Below, in pieces: positions 24,372 to 32,608 of a stretch of DNA of 42,680 bases. The stretch lies in NCBI GenBank assembly GCA_018821925.1, contig JAHJLF010000009.1, positions 1-42,680 on the forward strand, given 5' to 3'. The stretch's first letter is position 1. Every line of letters begins with the position of its first letter. The notes under the pieces are model-generated. The model had not been told where the DNA came from. It did not search any database and saw nothing but the letters and a program-made list of their open reading frames with translations. This stretch comes from Candidatus Edwardsbacteria bacterium. GTDB taxonomy: Bacteria > Edwardsbacteria > AC1 > EtOH8. Made by a program: the position numbers and the translations under genes.

Positions 24372-25547
24372 ATGCAGAAGATCATTTTGGCCAAGACCGG
24401 CAACGAGGCCATGGCTCTGGCTATGAAGCAGATCAATCCCGACGTGGTGGCCGCCTATCCCATCACCCCGGCCACCGAGATCGTCCAGATATTCTCCCAA
24501 TACGTGGCCGACGGCGAGGTCAAGACCGAGTTCGTGGCGGTGGAGTCCGAGCACTCGGCCATGTCTGCCTGCATCGGATCGGCCGCAGCCGGGGCCCGCA
24601 CCATGACCGGCACCAGTTCCCAGGGCCTGGCCCTGATGTACGAGATGGTCTACATCGCGGCCGGCTTGCGACTGCCCATAGTAATAGCCAATGTCAACCG
24701 GGCGCTGTCGGCCCCCATCAACATCCACTGCGATCATTCCGACTCCATGGGCTGCCGCGATGCCGGCTGGATCCACATTTTCTCCGAGAACGCCCAGGAG
24801 GCCTACGATAACATGATCCAGGCGATGCGGATAGCAGAGCACAAGGACGTCCGTCTGCCGGTGATGGTCACCACCGACGGCTTCATCATCTCCCACGGCA
24901 TGGAGCGGATAGATACCCTGTCGGACGCCGAGGTCCAGAAGTTCATCGGCGATTACGACCCCATGATGCACCTGTTGGACGTCAAGAAGCCCTTTACTAT
25001 CGGTGCCATCAACCTGACCGACTATTATTTTGAGCATCGCCGGGCCATGGTGGATGCCCAGAACAACGCCCTGAAAGTCATCAAGGAAGTGGGCACCGAA
25101 TTCGGCCAGAAGTTCGATACCGGCTACGACCTGATAGAAAAATATCAGTTGGACGACGCCGAGGTGGCCATCGTGGCACTGGGCTCCACCTGCGGCACCG
25201 CCAAGGTGGTCATTGATAAACTGCGGAAGCAGGGGGTCAAGGCCGGACTGCTCAAGGTTCGCGTATTCCGGCCGTTTCCCACGGAAGAGATCGTAAAAGC
25301 GTTGGAGAACATAAAGACGGTGGCGGTGCTGGATCGCTCCGATTCGGTGGGCGGTTTCGGCGGCCCGGTGTTCACCGAGGTCCGTTCGGCCCTCTACGGC
25401 TCAGCCAAGCGTCCCCAGATCGCGGGCGTGGTCTACGGCCTGGGCGGGCGGGAGATAGACATGGAGATGATCGAAGGTTTGTTCCTGGACCTGAAGGCCG
25501 GCAAGGTCAAGGCCGATTCGGTGAACTATCTGGGGGTCAGGGAGTAG
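24372..25547 (+). CDS. porA: Pyruvate:ferredoxin oxidoreductase alpha subunit
   Basis: A 391-residue alpha subunit. It contains YPITPATEIVQIFSQYVADG, VESEHSAMSACIGSAAAGAR and RALSAPINIHCDHSDSM, typical of pyruvate-specific rather than branched-chain enzymes (substrate call by family resemblance). GAGGAGGT precedes the ATG. A 61-nt gap with a short AT-rich repeat separates it from porB. Confidence 0.93.
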   Translation: MQKIILAKTGNEAMALAMKQINPDVVAAYPITPATEIVQIFSQYVADGEVKTEFVAVESEHSAMSACIGSAAAGARTMTGTSSQGLALMYEMVYIAAGLRLPIVIANVNRALSAPINIHCDHSDSMGCRDAGWIHIFSENAQEAYDNMIQAMRIAEHKDVRLPVMVTTDGFIISHGMERIDTLSDAEVQKFIGDYDPMMHLLDVKKPFTIGAINLTDYYFEHRRAMVDAQNNALKVIKEVGTEFGQKFDTGYDLIEKYQLDDAEVAIVALGSTCGTAKVVIDKLRKQGVKAGLLKVRVFRPFPTEEIVKALENIKTVAVLDRSDSVGGFGGPVFTEVRSALYGSAKRPQIAGVVYGLGGREIDMEMIEGLFLDLKAGKVKADSVNYLGVRE

Positions 25548-25608
25548 ACCTAAAAGAATACAGAATTTAGAATTCTGAAGTAAGAATTTTATTACAAGGA
25601 ATATAAAA

Positions 25609-26532
25609 ATGGCAAATCTTAAAGAACTGGCGGCCAGGGGCGATAAATTCACCGGGGGACACCGGGCCTGCGCCGGGTGCGGGGCCACTATCGTGGCCCG
25701 CCAGGCTCTGCTGGCCGCCGGCGACAAGCCGGTAGTGACCACCTGCGCCACCGGCTGTCTGGAGGTGGTATCCACCATCTTCCCCTATACCGCCTGGGAC
25801 GTGCCCTTTATTCACAGCGCCTTCGAGAACTCGGCGGCCACCATCTCCGGGGTGGAGGCGGCCTACCAGTCGTTGCATCGCCAGGGCAAGATCAAAGAGG
25901 ACATCCGGTTCATCGCCTTCGGCGGCGACGGAGGCACCTACGATATCGGGCTGCAGGCGCTTTCAGGCGCCATGGAACGGGGCCACAATATGCTGTACAT
26001 CTGCTACGACAACCAGGCCTACATGAACACCGGGATCCAGCGCTCCTCGGCCACCCCCAAGGGCAGCTCCACCACCACCAGCCCCAACGGGAAAAAGATA
26101 CCCGGCAAGGTCCAGTTCCGCAAGAACCTGACCGAGATCATGGCGGCTCACGGCATACCCTATGTGGCCCAGAGCGTGGTGGGCAACTGGTCGGACTTCA
26201 CCAAAAAGGTGGAAAAAGCCCTGGCCAAGGGCGGCCCGGCCTTCATTGCCATACTACAGCCCTGCCGCTTGGGCTGGGGCTATCCGCCGGAGTTGACCGC
26301 CGAATTGGGCCGGCTGGCGGTGGAGACCAATTTCTGGCCGCTGTACGAGGTGGAGGACGGCCAGTACAAGCTGAACTACACCCCCAAGGAACGAAAGCCC
26401 ATAGACGAATGGATGTTCCAGCAGGAACGCTTCCGCCATTTAAAGAAACCCGAACATCAGACCATCATCGCCCAGATACAGAAGGACATTGATGCCCGTT
26501 GGGAGCATCTGAACAAAAAATGTTCCCTGTAA
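25609..26532 (+). CDS. porB: Pyruvate:ferredoxin oxidoreductase beta subunit (TPP-binding)
   Basis: A 307-residue beta subunit that holds thiamine pyrophosphate and a [4Fe-4S] cluster. The TPP/Mg motif is G106-D107-G108 ([11 protein letters not shown]) through to [11 protein letters not shown]. Candidate cluster cysteines are C21 and C24 ([11 protein letters not shown]), C46/C50 and C219 (LQPCRLGW). The length suits PorB. It ends 32 nt before mglB with no terminator between, so read-through into mglBA is possible. Confidence 0.94.
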   Translation: MANLKELAARGDKFTGGHRACAGCGATIVARQALLAAGDKPVVTTCATGCLEVVSTIFPYTAWDVPFIHSAFENSAATISGVEAAYQSLHRQGKIKEDIRFIAFGGDGGTYDIGLQALSGAMERGHNMLYICYDNQAYMNTGIQRSSATPKGSSTTTSPNGKKIPGKVQFRKNLTEIMAAHGIPYVAQSVVGNWSDFTKKVEKALAKGGPAFIAILQPCRLGWGYPPELTAELGRLAVETNFWPLYEVEDGQYKLNYTPKERKPIDEWMFQQERFRHLKKPEHQTIIAQIQKDIDARWEHLNKKCSL

Positions 26533-26564
26533 AATATTTACCTTTTATAATGAGGTATTGAAAA

Positions 26565-27062
26565 GTGTCGGAAAATGTAAATGTCTTTGAAGACGATTTC
26601 TGGACGATCAGCGAGAAGCTGAACGAGCTTCTCAAGAACACCAATGCCCTGTCGGTGCTGTTGATCGACAAGGCCGGACAGCTGATCACCACGGCCGGAG
26701 ACATCAGCCAGCTGGACACCACCTCTTTCGCCTCGCTGTCGGCGGCGGACTTCGCCGCCACCAGCCAGCTGGCCATGCTGGTTGGGGAGAAGGAATTCGC
26801 CACCCTGTTTCACCAGGGGGAAAAGCAGAACATCTACGTGGCCTCCATCGAGGCCCGGGTAATGCTGGCGGTGGTGTTCGACCAGCGGACCACTTTGGGC
26901 CTGGTCCGGGTCAGGGTCAAGCAGACGGTGGCCGAGCTGATCAAGCTTTTCCAGGCCATATTCTCCAAACTGGAGGGCGGCCCGGGATCCGGCGGCCCGT
27001 CTCCTCTGGGCAGTGATTTCGCCTCGGAGGCCGAGTCCGAGGTGGACAACCTTTTCAAGTGA
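26565..27062 (+). CDS. mglB: MglB-like roadblock/LC7 GTPase-activating protein
   Basis: A 165-residue roadblock/LC7 protein. A GTG start at 26565 is set by GAGGT (26552-26556), 8 nt upstream. Family features include LSVLLIDKAGQLITTAGD, GEKEFATLFHQGEKQNIYVA and VRVRVKQTVAELIKLFQ, and the C-terminal 30 residues are disordered. In Myxococcus and relatives MglB stimulates GTP hydrolysis by MglA and marks a cell pole. It immediately precedes mglA, the same order as in known polarity systems. Motility genes are absent from the window. Confidence 0.87.
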   Translation: MSENVNVFEDDFWTISEKLNELLKNTNALSVLLIDKAGQLITTAGDISQLDTTSFASLSAADFAATSQLAMLVGEKEFATLFHQGEKQNIYVASIEARVMLAVVFDQRTTLGLVRVRVKQTVAELIKLFQAIFSKLEGGPGSGGPSPLGSDFASEAESEVDNLFK

Positions 27063-27077
27063 GCGGGAGGATTTGTT

Positions 27078-27656
27078 GTGTCTTTAATTAATTACTCATC
27101 CCGCGAGATCAACTGCAAGGTCGTGTATTACGGCTGCGGGCTGTGCGGCAAGACCACCAACATCAAATACATATACTCCAAAGTGGCGCCGGAAGCCAAG
27201 GGCAAGCTGATCTCCCTGGCCACCGAGTTGGACCGCACATTGTTCTTTGACTTCATGCCGCTGGACCTGGGGAGCATCAAGGGCTTCAAGACCCGGTTCC
27301 ATCTTTACACCGTGCCGGGGCAGGTATTTTACAATGCCAGCCGCAAGCTGATCCTGAAAGGGGTGGACGGGGTGGTATTCGTGGCCGACTCCCAGGTGGA
27401 GCGGCTGGACGCCAATTTGGAATCCATCGCCAATCTGCGGGACAATCTGGCCGAGAACGGGTTTAACATTGAGACCATACCCTTCATCATTCAGTACAAC
27501 AAGCGGGATTTGCCTAATATCGCTTCGGTGGACGAATTGCGGACCCAACTTAATAAATGGGGGGTGCCGGATTTCGAGACGGTGGCTCATCAGGGTTACG
27601 GGGTGTTCGAGACCCTGAAGGAAGTGGCCAAGAAGGTGCTGAGGAATTTGGGTTAG
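27078..27656 (+). CDS. mglA: MglA-like small Ras-family GTPase
   Basis: A 192-residue small GTPase very like MglA, the bacterial polarity switch. The P-loop is G19-CGLCGKT. The MglA hallmark [20 protein letters not shown] is followed by the G3 region [30 protein letters not shown], and NKRD is the G4 motif. Start codon GTG 27078 has GGGAGG 7 nt upstream. It is paired with mglB (15-nt gap) and closed by a strong bidirectional terminator. Such pairs control motility polarity, but related ones also occur in non-motile lineages, so the target here is unknown. Confidence 0.92.
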   Translation: MSLINYSSREINCKVVYYGCGLCGKTTNIKYIYSKVAPEAKGKLISLATELDRTLFFDFMPLDLGSIKGFKTRFHLYTVPGQVFYNASRKLILKGVDGVVFVADSQVERLDANLESIANLRDNLAENGFNIETIPFIIQYNKRDLPNIASVDELRTQLNKWGVPDFETVAHQGYGVFETLKEVAKKVLRNLG

Positions 27657-27669
27657 CCAGGAATATAAC

Positions 27670-27703
27670 AAAAAGCCGTTGGGAAACCCCAACGGCTTTT
27701 TTG
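27670..27703. terminator. Bidirectional terminator between mglA and the NifX-like gene
   Basis: AAAAAGCCGTTGGG (27670-27683) pairs perfectly over 14 bp with CCCAACGGCTTTTT (27688-27701), loop AAAC. The flanking A and T runs allow it to work for both the plus-strand mglA and the converging minus-strand gene. Confidence 0.92.
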
Positions 27704-27716
27704 ATCTGGTCGGATT

Positions 27717-28082
27717 TCAATGGCAGTCATGGGTGGTGCAGACCGTTATAGCCGAGAATTCCGGCAATGAATTGTTTTTGAAGGCGGCCACCAGCTGCTC
27801 CACTGTTTTTCCGGTTGCTTTTAAAATTTTTATCCCGGAGGCATTGAGTTTGTTCAATGCCCCGGCTCCTATGCCGGCGCAGACCACGGCATCTATCTCA
27901 TGCCCGGCCAGTGATTTTAAGGGCTGACACATGCCGTGGGAGTGGTGTTCGTTCTGGTTCTTTACCGATTGCAGAGAGCCGGTTTCGGTGTCGACGATCA
28001 AGAAAAAGGGCGCCCCGCCGAAATGACCACTGATGGCGGATTTTAATCCCAGATCATCGCTGGTTGGTATGCATAGCTTCAT
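27717..28082 (-). CDS. NifX/NifB-type dinitrogenase iron-molybdenum cofactor family protein
   Basis: A 121-residue protein starting MKLCIPTSDDLGLKSAISGHFGGAPFF, the typical opening of this small cofactor-binding family, with GMCQPLKSL and VVCAGIGAGALNKL. The C-terminus has a Cys/His tail (VCTTHDCH) that could bind metal. The frame extends six codons upstream, but the ATG at 28082 has AAGGAG just upstream and overlaps the DUF134 stop as ATGA, so it is preferred. No nitrogenase genes are present. Stand-alone members usually have unclear roles in metal-cluster handling. Confidence 0.88.
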   Translation of the reverse strand: MKLCIPTSDDLGLKSAISGHFGGAPFFLIVDTETGSLQSVKNQNEHHSHGMCQPLKSLAGHEIDAVVCAGIGAGALNKLNASGIKILKATGKTVEQLVAAFKNNSLPEFSAITVCTTHDCH

Positions 28083-28411
28083 TTTATTCTCCTTATACAT
28101 TTGTTGGTTCTTGTATCATCTGAAATATTTATGTTTCCGCCCTCGATCCGAAGGGCCTTGGAATTGACCAGGGCGTCGGCCACCTTTTTACGGGCGCTTT
28201 TGAGAATATTGCCGAAGGTCTGCCTGGATACCCCCATCCGGGGGGCGGCTTCCTCCTGATAGCGCTCTTCCAGATCGGCCAGCCGCAGGCTCTCCAATTC
28301 GTCGAAGGTCAATATCACCTCGTCCAGCATTGTCATAGGAATGGCCCGGGGCTTGAAGTAGACCGCCTCCGGCCGGTGGCTGACGTTTCTGAATTTACAG
28401 GGCCGGGACAT
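28079..28411 (-). CDS. DUF134 family predicted DNA-binding protein
   Basis: A 110-residue DUF134 protein beginning MSRPCKFRNVSHRPEAVYFKPRAIPM, with conserved LDEVILTFDELESLRLADLE followed by a sigma-70-region-4-like helix-turn-helix (QEEAAPRMGVSRQTFGNILKSARKKVADAL). The family is commonly found beside NifX/NifB-like genes, as here, where it overlaps that gene by 4 nt. It is most likely a transcriptional regulator. A perfect consensus promoter and an inverted repeat that may be its operator lie just upstream, suggesting autoregulation (inference). Confidence 0.87.
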   Translation of the reverse strand: MSRPCKFRNVSHRPEAVYFKPRAIPMTMLDEVILTFDELESLRLADLEERYQEEAAPRMGVSRQTFGNILKSARKKVADALVNSKALRIEGGNINISDDTRTNKCIRRIK

Positions 28412-28442
28412 AGACTCTCCAAACAGTTATTAGCATATGCCA

Positions 28443-28471
28443 ATTATACATATCCCGGCCCCCGTTGTCAA
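28443..28471 (-). promoter_or_regulatory. Perfect consensus promoter for DUF134-NifX-like operon
   Basis: On the minus strand TTGACA (28471-28466), exactly 17 bp and TATAAT (28448-28443) match the sigma70 consensus at all 12 positions. Transcription should begin near 28436, about 25 nt before the DUF134 ATG, and GGAGAG supplies a ribosome-binding site. Confidence 0.85.
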
Positions 28472-28514
28472 GTACTAACGGGTAAATTATCGTTGACACG
28501 ATGCCGGGATATGT
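28448..28514. promoter_or_regulatory. Candidate operator pair: 12-bp inverted repeat inside both divergent promoters
   Basis: ACATATCCCGGC (28448-28459) and GCCGGGATATGT (28503-28514) are perfect inverted copies 43 bp apart. Each lies between the -35 and -10 boxes of one divergent promoter, so a bound protein would block both. The adjacent DUF134 protein is the obvious candidate (inference). Confidence 0.6.
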
Positions 28515-28522
28515 CATATCAT
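28493..28522 (+). promoter_or_regulatory. Promoter of the TPR gene, divergent from DUF134
   Basis: TTGACA (28493-28498), an 18-bp spacer and TATCAT (28517-28522) predict transcription from about 28529, a leader of about 40 nt. A TATAAT at 28522-28527 is too far from the -35 box (23 bp) to pair with it. Confidence 0.55.
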
Positions 28523-28568
28523 ATAATTTTGAAGATGGCCCTGATCATCAATCATAGGACGAGTTCCG

Positions 28569-29840
28569 ATGCACAAATACAATCCCGCCATACTTTGGCT
28601 CAAATCCGGAAGGAGCCAGCCTGGATACTACGCCTTTGATGTCCACCTGAGGAAGGGAGAGGTGCTGGAACTTACCGGCCGCTGGGCCGAGGCGGAAGCG
28701 ATCTACGGCCAGAGCTTGGAGCAGGCCCGTTCCGCCGGGCATTCCGAGTGCCTGGCTAGGAGCCAGAGCAAAATGGGCAAGATGCTGCATAACCGGGGCG
28801 AATCGGGTCACGCCATGGAGCTGCTTGGCGCCGCCCGCGATCATTACCAGTCGACCGGGGATTCCAGGAGTCTATCCGAGGTTCTCAACAAGATAGGCAA
28901 CAGCCACAGCCAGCAGGGAAATTATGAATTGGCCCTGGAGTGCTTTGAAAGATCCCTGGAACTGGCGGCCGCCTGCCAGGACCGGGCCGGGATGTCCATC
29001 GCTATGAACAACCTGGGCAACATCTACGGCGATATGGGCGACAGCCTCAAATCCCTGGAGTATTACCAAAGGGCCTTCCAAGCCGACGACCAGGCCGGGG
29101 ATCGTCTTAACGCCTGTATAGACAAGGGCAATATGGGGTGGGTGTACCTGTCCCTGGGGGATTACCGCCGGGCCCTGGAATGCTGGGAACACCTGATTAA
29201 ATGGGCAAGGTATTTTGGGGATAAACATTCGTTGAGCATCGCTCTGGGAAACATGTCGGCGGTTCAGGTGATGCTGGGGCATCATCAAAAGGGAATGGAG
29301 GGCATTCGGGCCCGGCTTAAAATAGCCGGCGAATTGGGCGATAAAAAAGGCTTAAGTCTCAGTTACAGCCACCTGGGCAGTATCCATTTGATAAATCGGG
29401 ATTATGGCCAGGCGATTGAGGCTTATGACCGGGCCATCGGCCTGGCCCGGGAGATCGGACTGAAATATTACCTGACAATGTTTCTGCAGGAGGCTGGCGA
29501 GGCGCATTTCGAACTGGGTGAATATGCGAAGGCTGAAAAATTATGCCGAGAATCTCTTGAGATCGCCCAATCGATCAATAAAAAGGATACAATCTTCAAA
29601 TGCCATCTGCTCCAGGCAAAGCTTGTCGGGATCAAGGACAAAGAAGAAGGGATCCGGCTAATCGGGGAACTTCTGGCTGAGGCCGAACAGCCGGATCAGC
29701 AGGCGGTGATAAATTTTGAGCTGTTCAAGCTGGCCAATGATGAGCAATGCCGCAAGAAGGCCCTGGAAATCTATTCCCGGCTTTACGAAAAGACCCCGGA
29801 TATTGATTATAAGAAGAAGATGGAGGAGTTGACAAGTTAA
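28569..29840 (+). CDS. Cytoplasmic tetratricopeptide-repeat protein
   Basis: A 423-residue protein made almost entirely of TPR repeats about 40 residues apart, for example NKIGNSHSQQGNYELALECFERSLELA, MNNLGNIYGDMGDSLKSLEYY and SHLGSIHLINRDYGQAIEAYDRAI. No signal peptide or catalytic domain is seen. The repeat style matches the C-terminal halves of large bacterial signalling proteins (kinases, cyclases), but here it stands alone, so it is probably a protein-interaction scaffold. It is divergent from DUF134 and may share its operator. A terminator follows. Confidence 0.85.
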   Translation: MHKYNPAILWLKSGRSQPGYYAFDVHLRKGEVLELTGRWAEAEAIYGQSLEQARSAGHSECLARSQSKMGKMLHNRGESGHAMELLGAARDHYQSTGDSRSLSEVLNKIGNSHSQQGNYELALECFERSLELAAACQDRAGMSIAMNNLGNIYGDMGDSLKSLEYYQRAFQADDQAGDRLNACIDKGNMGWVYLSLGDYRRALECWEHLIKWARYFGDKHSLSIALGNMSAVQVMLGHHQKGMEGIRARLKIAGELGDKKGLSLSYSHLGSIHLINRDYGQAIEAYDRAIGLAREIGLKYYLTMFLQEAGEAHFELGEYAKAEKLCRESLEIAQSINKKDTIFKCHLLQAKLVGIKDKEEGIRLIGELLAEAEQPDQQAVINFELFKLANDEQCRKKALEIYSRLYEKTPDIDYKKKMEELTS

Positions 29841-29862
29841 GTTTAGGTCAAAGTGATTCTAT

Positions 29863-29888
29863 CCCAGGCAGCAATGCCTGGGCTTTTT
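29863..29888 (+). terminator. Rho-independent terminator after the TPR gene
   Basis: CCCAGGC (29863-29869) pairs with GCCTGGG (29876-29882) around loop AGCAAT and is followed by CTTTTT. Confidence 0.88.
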
Positions 29889-29896
29889 ATCGCCAT

Positions 29897-29925
29897 TTGC
29901 ATAATCCTTTTATATATGATACAAT
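29897..29925 (+). promoter_or_regulatory. Promoter of the radical SAM gene, nearly leaderless
   Basis: TTGCAT (29897-29902), a 17-bp spacer and TACAAT (29920-29925) lie 12 nt before ATG 29938. Transcription from about 29932 leaves a leader of only about 6 nt, and no Shine-Dalgarno is visible. Confidence 0.7.
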
Positions 29926-29937
29926 GACGGCTTCAAT

Positions 29938-32445
29938 ATGCAGAATTCAAGCCACATAGAGGGGATTCTCCCCTTAATCAACAAGCCGGGGCGGTATACC
30001 AATAACGAGCTCAACGCCGTTCACAAGGACTGGGACCAGGCCGAGGTGCGCCTGGCGCTGGCCTTTCCGGATCTTTACGAGATAGGCATGTCCGGGCTGG
30101 GGCTGGCCATCCTGTACACCATCGTCAACAAACTACCCTATGCCCTGGCCGAGCGTTCCTATTCGGCCGATATAGACCTGGAAGCCAAACTCCGGGAGCA
30201 GAACATTCCCCTGTGGGCCTGGGAGAGCAAGCGTCCGCTAAAGGATTTTGATATCCTGGGCATCACTCTGCAGACCGAGCTGGGCTATACCAACGTTCTC
30301 AATATGCTGGATCTGGCCCAGGTGCCCATCAGATCAATTGACCGCAGGGAGGGCCACCCCATCGTCATCGGCGGCGGTTCCTGCTGCGCCAACCCCGAGC
30401 CGATGGCTCCGTTCTTCGACTGTTTTGTCATCGGCGATGGTGAGGAGGTCATAATTGAGATCTGCCAGGCCATGCGGGAGGCCAAGAAAAATAAAGAAGA
30501 TAGAAAACAGAAGATAGAAAGGCTGGCTAAGATATCCGGGGTCTATGTTCCGGCCATTCACTCGTCAAGCGACTCGATAAAAAAACGCACCATCCCAAAC
30601 CTGAAGATAGAGGATGCCCCGCATCCCCCCATAGTTCCATTGGTAGAAGTGACCCACGACAGGTTTACAGTGGAGATCACCCGGGGCTGCACCAGGGGAT
30701 GCCGTTTCTGCCAGGCCGGGATGATCTACCGCCCGGTGCGCTACCGCTCCCAGGAGGACATAGTCAAGCTGGCCAAGGAGGGCATCGCCGCCAGCGGCTG
30801 GGACGACATCTCGCTGCTGTCGCTGTCCACCAATGATTACCCCGATTTTTTGGGACTGCTCAATAAGCTCAACGGCTGTTTTGCCAGCCGGCGGGTTTCC
30901 ATCTCGGTGCCGTCATTGCGGCTGGATTCCTTCAATCAGGAGGTGGCCTTGGCCCTGAAGAAGATAAAAAAATCCGGGCTGACCTTTGCTCCGGAGGCCG
31001 GCAGCCAGCGATTGCGGGATGTCATCAACAAAGGATTGTCGGATGACGATCTGCTGGCGGTGATCAAGCTGGCCAAGGGAAACGGCTGGAAGATGGTCAA
31101 ACTGTACTTCATGATCGGCCTGCCTACCGAGACCCAGGAGGACCTGGACGCCATGATCGCCTTGTGCCGAAAAGCGGCCGGGTTCGGCATCAGCATCAAG
31201 GTGGCGGTCTCGCCGTTCGTGCCCAAGCCGCAGACCCCATTTCAGTGGGAGGCCCAGGACGATCTGCAGGTCATCAGGGACAAGATCGGCCATCTTAACA
31301 AAGGGCTCAAAAGCGCCCGGGTGCAATTCAAGTGGCACGACCCCGAATCATCTGCTTTGGAAGGCATATTATCGCGGGGCGACCGGAAATTGTCAGCTGC
31401 CATAGAAGCCGCCTGGCGCAAGGGCTGCAAGTTCGACCAGTGGAGCGAGCATTTCTCCTGGCTCAAGTGGCAGGAGGCCCTGACCGAGTCCGGCACCGAT
31501 AGCGCTATCTACACCGGGGCTAGGGATACCGGCCAGCCGCTGGCCTGGGGCCATATCGATTACGGGGTCAAACAACAATTCCTGCTGGCCGAAAGGGAAA
31601 GGGCCCATCAAAATTTCGTTACTCCGGATTGCCGGATCGGTGATTGCACAGGATGCGGGATAGGGTGCCGGGCTGCCGGACTGAGTAAGGATGAAAATGT
31701 TCAAGAGGTTGAAAAGGTTCAAAAGATTGAAAAGAATGCAGAGGATGATGGATTCGGGCGGGCGCGGAAGATGTTGCCCCAGGCGGCGCCGCTGGCCAAG
31801 ACCCGCTTCCGTTTAAAATATACCAAGGGGCCGGAGATAAAATTTATCTCGCATCTGGATATGACCAGGGTCTGGCTGAGAGCCATCAGCCGGGCAAGAT
31901 TGCCCATCGCCTATTCCCAGGGGTTCTCGCCGCATCCCAAGGTCTCTTTCGGGCCGCCGCTGCCGCTGGGCATCACCAGCCGGGGGGAATACATGGATAT
32001 CCAGCTGGACCGCCCGGCTTCGGCAGAGTCTATCAATGATCTTAATAAACATCTGCCCCGGGGAATGGAGATATCGGCCGTCAAGCCGATCATGAGCAAT
32101 GCCCGGTCGATATCGGAATTGGCCGAAGCGGCCGATTATATGGTCAAATGGCAGGGTGATGCTGCGGCCATAAGATCAAAATTTGAAGATCAGCCTGCCT
32201 GGCCGATCCGGATAATGAAAAAAAGCCTGCTGATCGAAGCGGATATCAGAAAACAGGTGATGGACATCATTTTGGCCGAAGGCGGGTTTATCGTCCGGCT
32301 AAAAATGAACGTCAGCGGGGCCAAGATCGGGCAGATAGTCAATGCCCTCACCGGCCAGGATATTGAAAAGGGGCAGGCAATAATTGAACGCATTGATCTG
32401 TATTCCGTTGCAAACAAAAATGTTAGGTCTATTGCTGACGGCTGA
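29938..32445 (+). CDS. B12-binding-type radical SAM protein fused to DUF2344 (TIGR03960/TIGR03936-like)
   Basis: An 835-residue two-part protein. The N-terminal part (1 to about 600) has a cobalamin-binding-like region, with QTELGYTNVLNMLDLAQVP and the GGGSCCANPEPMAPF segment. The radical SAM motif is C251-x3-C255-x2-C258 (RGCTRGCRFCQAG). The C-terminal part (about 625-835) is DUF2344, with KTRFRLKYTKGPEIKFISHLDM and FSPHPKVSFGPPLPLG. Such proteins are often encoded beside ribonuclease G or ribosomal protein genes and are suspected of RNA or ribosome modification, but the reaction is unknown. Two repetitive AT-rich in-frame insertions occur, near residues 182-197 and 585-602. Confidence 0.9.
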   Translation: MQNSSHIEGILPLINKPGRYTNNELNAVHKDWDQAEVRLALAFPDLYEIGMSGLGLAILYTIVNKLPYALAERSYSADIDLEAKLREQNIPLWAWESKRPLKDFDILGITLQTELGYTNVLNMLDLAQVPIRSIDRREGHPIVIGGGSCCANPEPMAPFFDCFVIGDGEEVIIEICQAMREAKKNKEDRKQKIERLAKISGVYVPAIHSSSDSIKKRTIPNLKIEDAPHPPIVPLVEVTHDRFTVEITRGCTRGCRFCQAGMIYRPVRYRSQEDIVKLAKEGIAASGWDDISLLSLSTNDYPDFLGLLNKLNGCFASRRVSISVPSLRLDSFNQEVALALKKIKKSGLTFAPEAGSQRLRDVINKGLSDDDLLAVIKLAKGNGWKMVKLYFMIGLPTETQEDLDAMIALCRKAAGFGISIKVAVSPFVPKPQTPFQWEAQDDLQVIRDKIGHLNKGLKSARVQFKWHDPESSALEGILSRGDRKLSAAIEAAWRKGCKFDQWSEHFSWLKWQEALTESGTDSAIYTGARDTGQPLAWGHIDYGVKQQFLLAERERAHQNFVTPDCRIGDCTGCGIGCRAAGLSKDENVQEVEKVQKIEKNAEDDGFGRARKMLPQAAPLAKTRFRLKYTKGPEIKFISHLDMTRVWLRAISRARLPIAYSQGFSPHPKVSFGPPLPLGITSRGEYMDIQLDRPASAESINDLNKHLPRGMEISAVKPIMSNARSISELAEAADYMVKWQGDAAAIRSKFEDQPAWPIRIMKKSLLIEADIRKQVMDIILAEGGFIVRLKMNVSGAKIGQIVNALTGQDIEKGQAIIERIDLYSVANKNVRSIADG
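30481..30523 (+). repeat. Repetitive AT-rich insertion 1 in the radical SAM gene
   Basis: A-rich DNA with two copies of AGAAGATAGAAA separated by ACA encodes AKKNKEDRKQKIERL in frame, between the GDGEE and SGVYVP motifs. Confidence 0.45.
31692..31740 (+). repeat. Repetitive AT-rich insertion 2 in the radical SAM gene
   Basis: Alternating GTTCAAGAG, GTTGAAAAG, GTTCAAAAG and ATTGAAAAG units encode ENVQEVEKVQKIEKN at the junction between the radical SAM part and the DUF2344 part, where it acts as a charged linker. Confidence 0.6.
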
Positions 32446-32514
32446 CGAACTTATTATTACCAATTAAATGGGCACAAAAGAGCAAAAAGATATCTCCGGC
32501 AAAGATAATAGGAC

Positions 32515-32543
32515 TTGAAATTCTGCGGAATTTTGATTATAAT
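32515..32543 (+). promoter_or_regulatory. Promoter of groES-groEL
   Basis: TTGAAA (32515-32520), 17 bp and a perfect TATAAT (32538-32543) predict a start near 32550 and a leader of about 59 nt with GGAGGG before ATG. No CIRCE element (TTAGCACTC-N9-GAGTGCTAA) is present, so HrcA control through that site is not indicated. Confidence 0.75.
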
Positions 32544-32608
32544 TATAAGTTGTTCAATTTCACAAATTCAAAAAAGTAATAAAACCATAACAATTCAGGA
32601 GGGACGGT

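Noticed and set aside
25677-26492. 271-codon plus-strand frame inside porB
   Set aside because: It is an out-of-frame shadow of porB, rich in Arg/Gly/His with no family match. porB has all its catalytic motifs in its own frame.
27717-28411. Nitrogen fixation locus
   Set aside because: Only a stand-alone NifX-like protein and DUF134 are present, a pair common in non-diazotrophs, with no nifHDK, nifB or nifEN.
32446-32608. CIRCE heat-shock element before groES
   Set aside because: The TTAGCACTC/GAGTGCTAA inverted repeat is not present.
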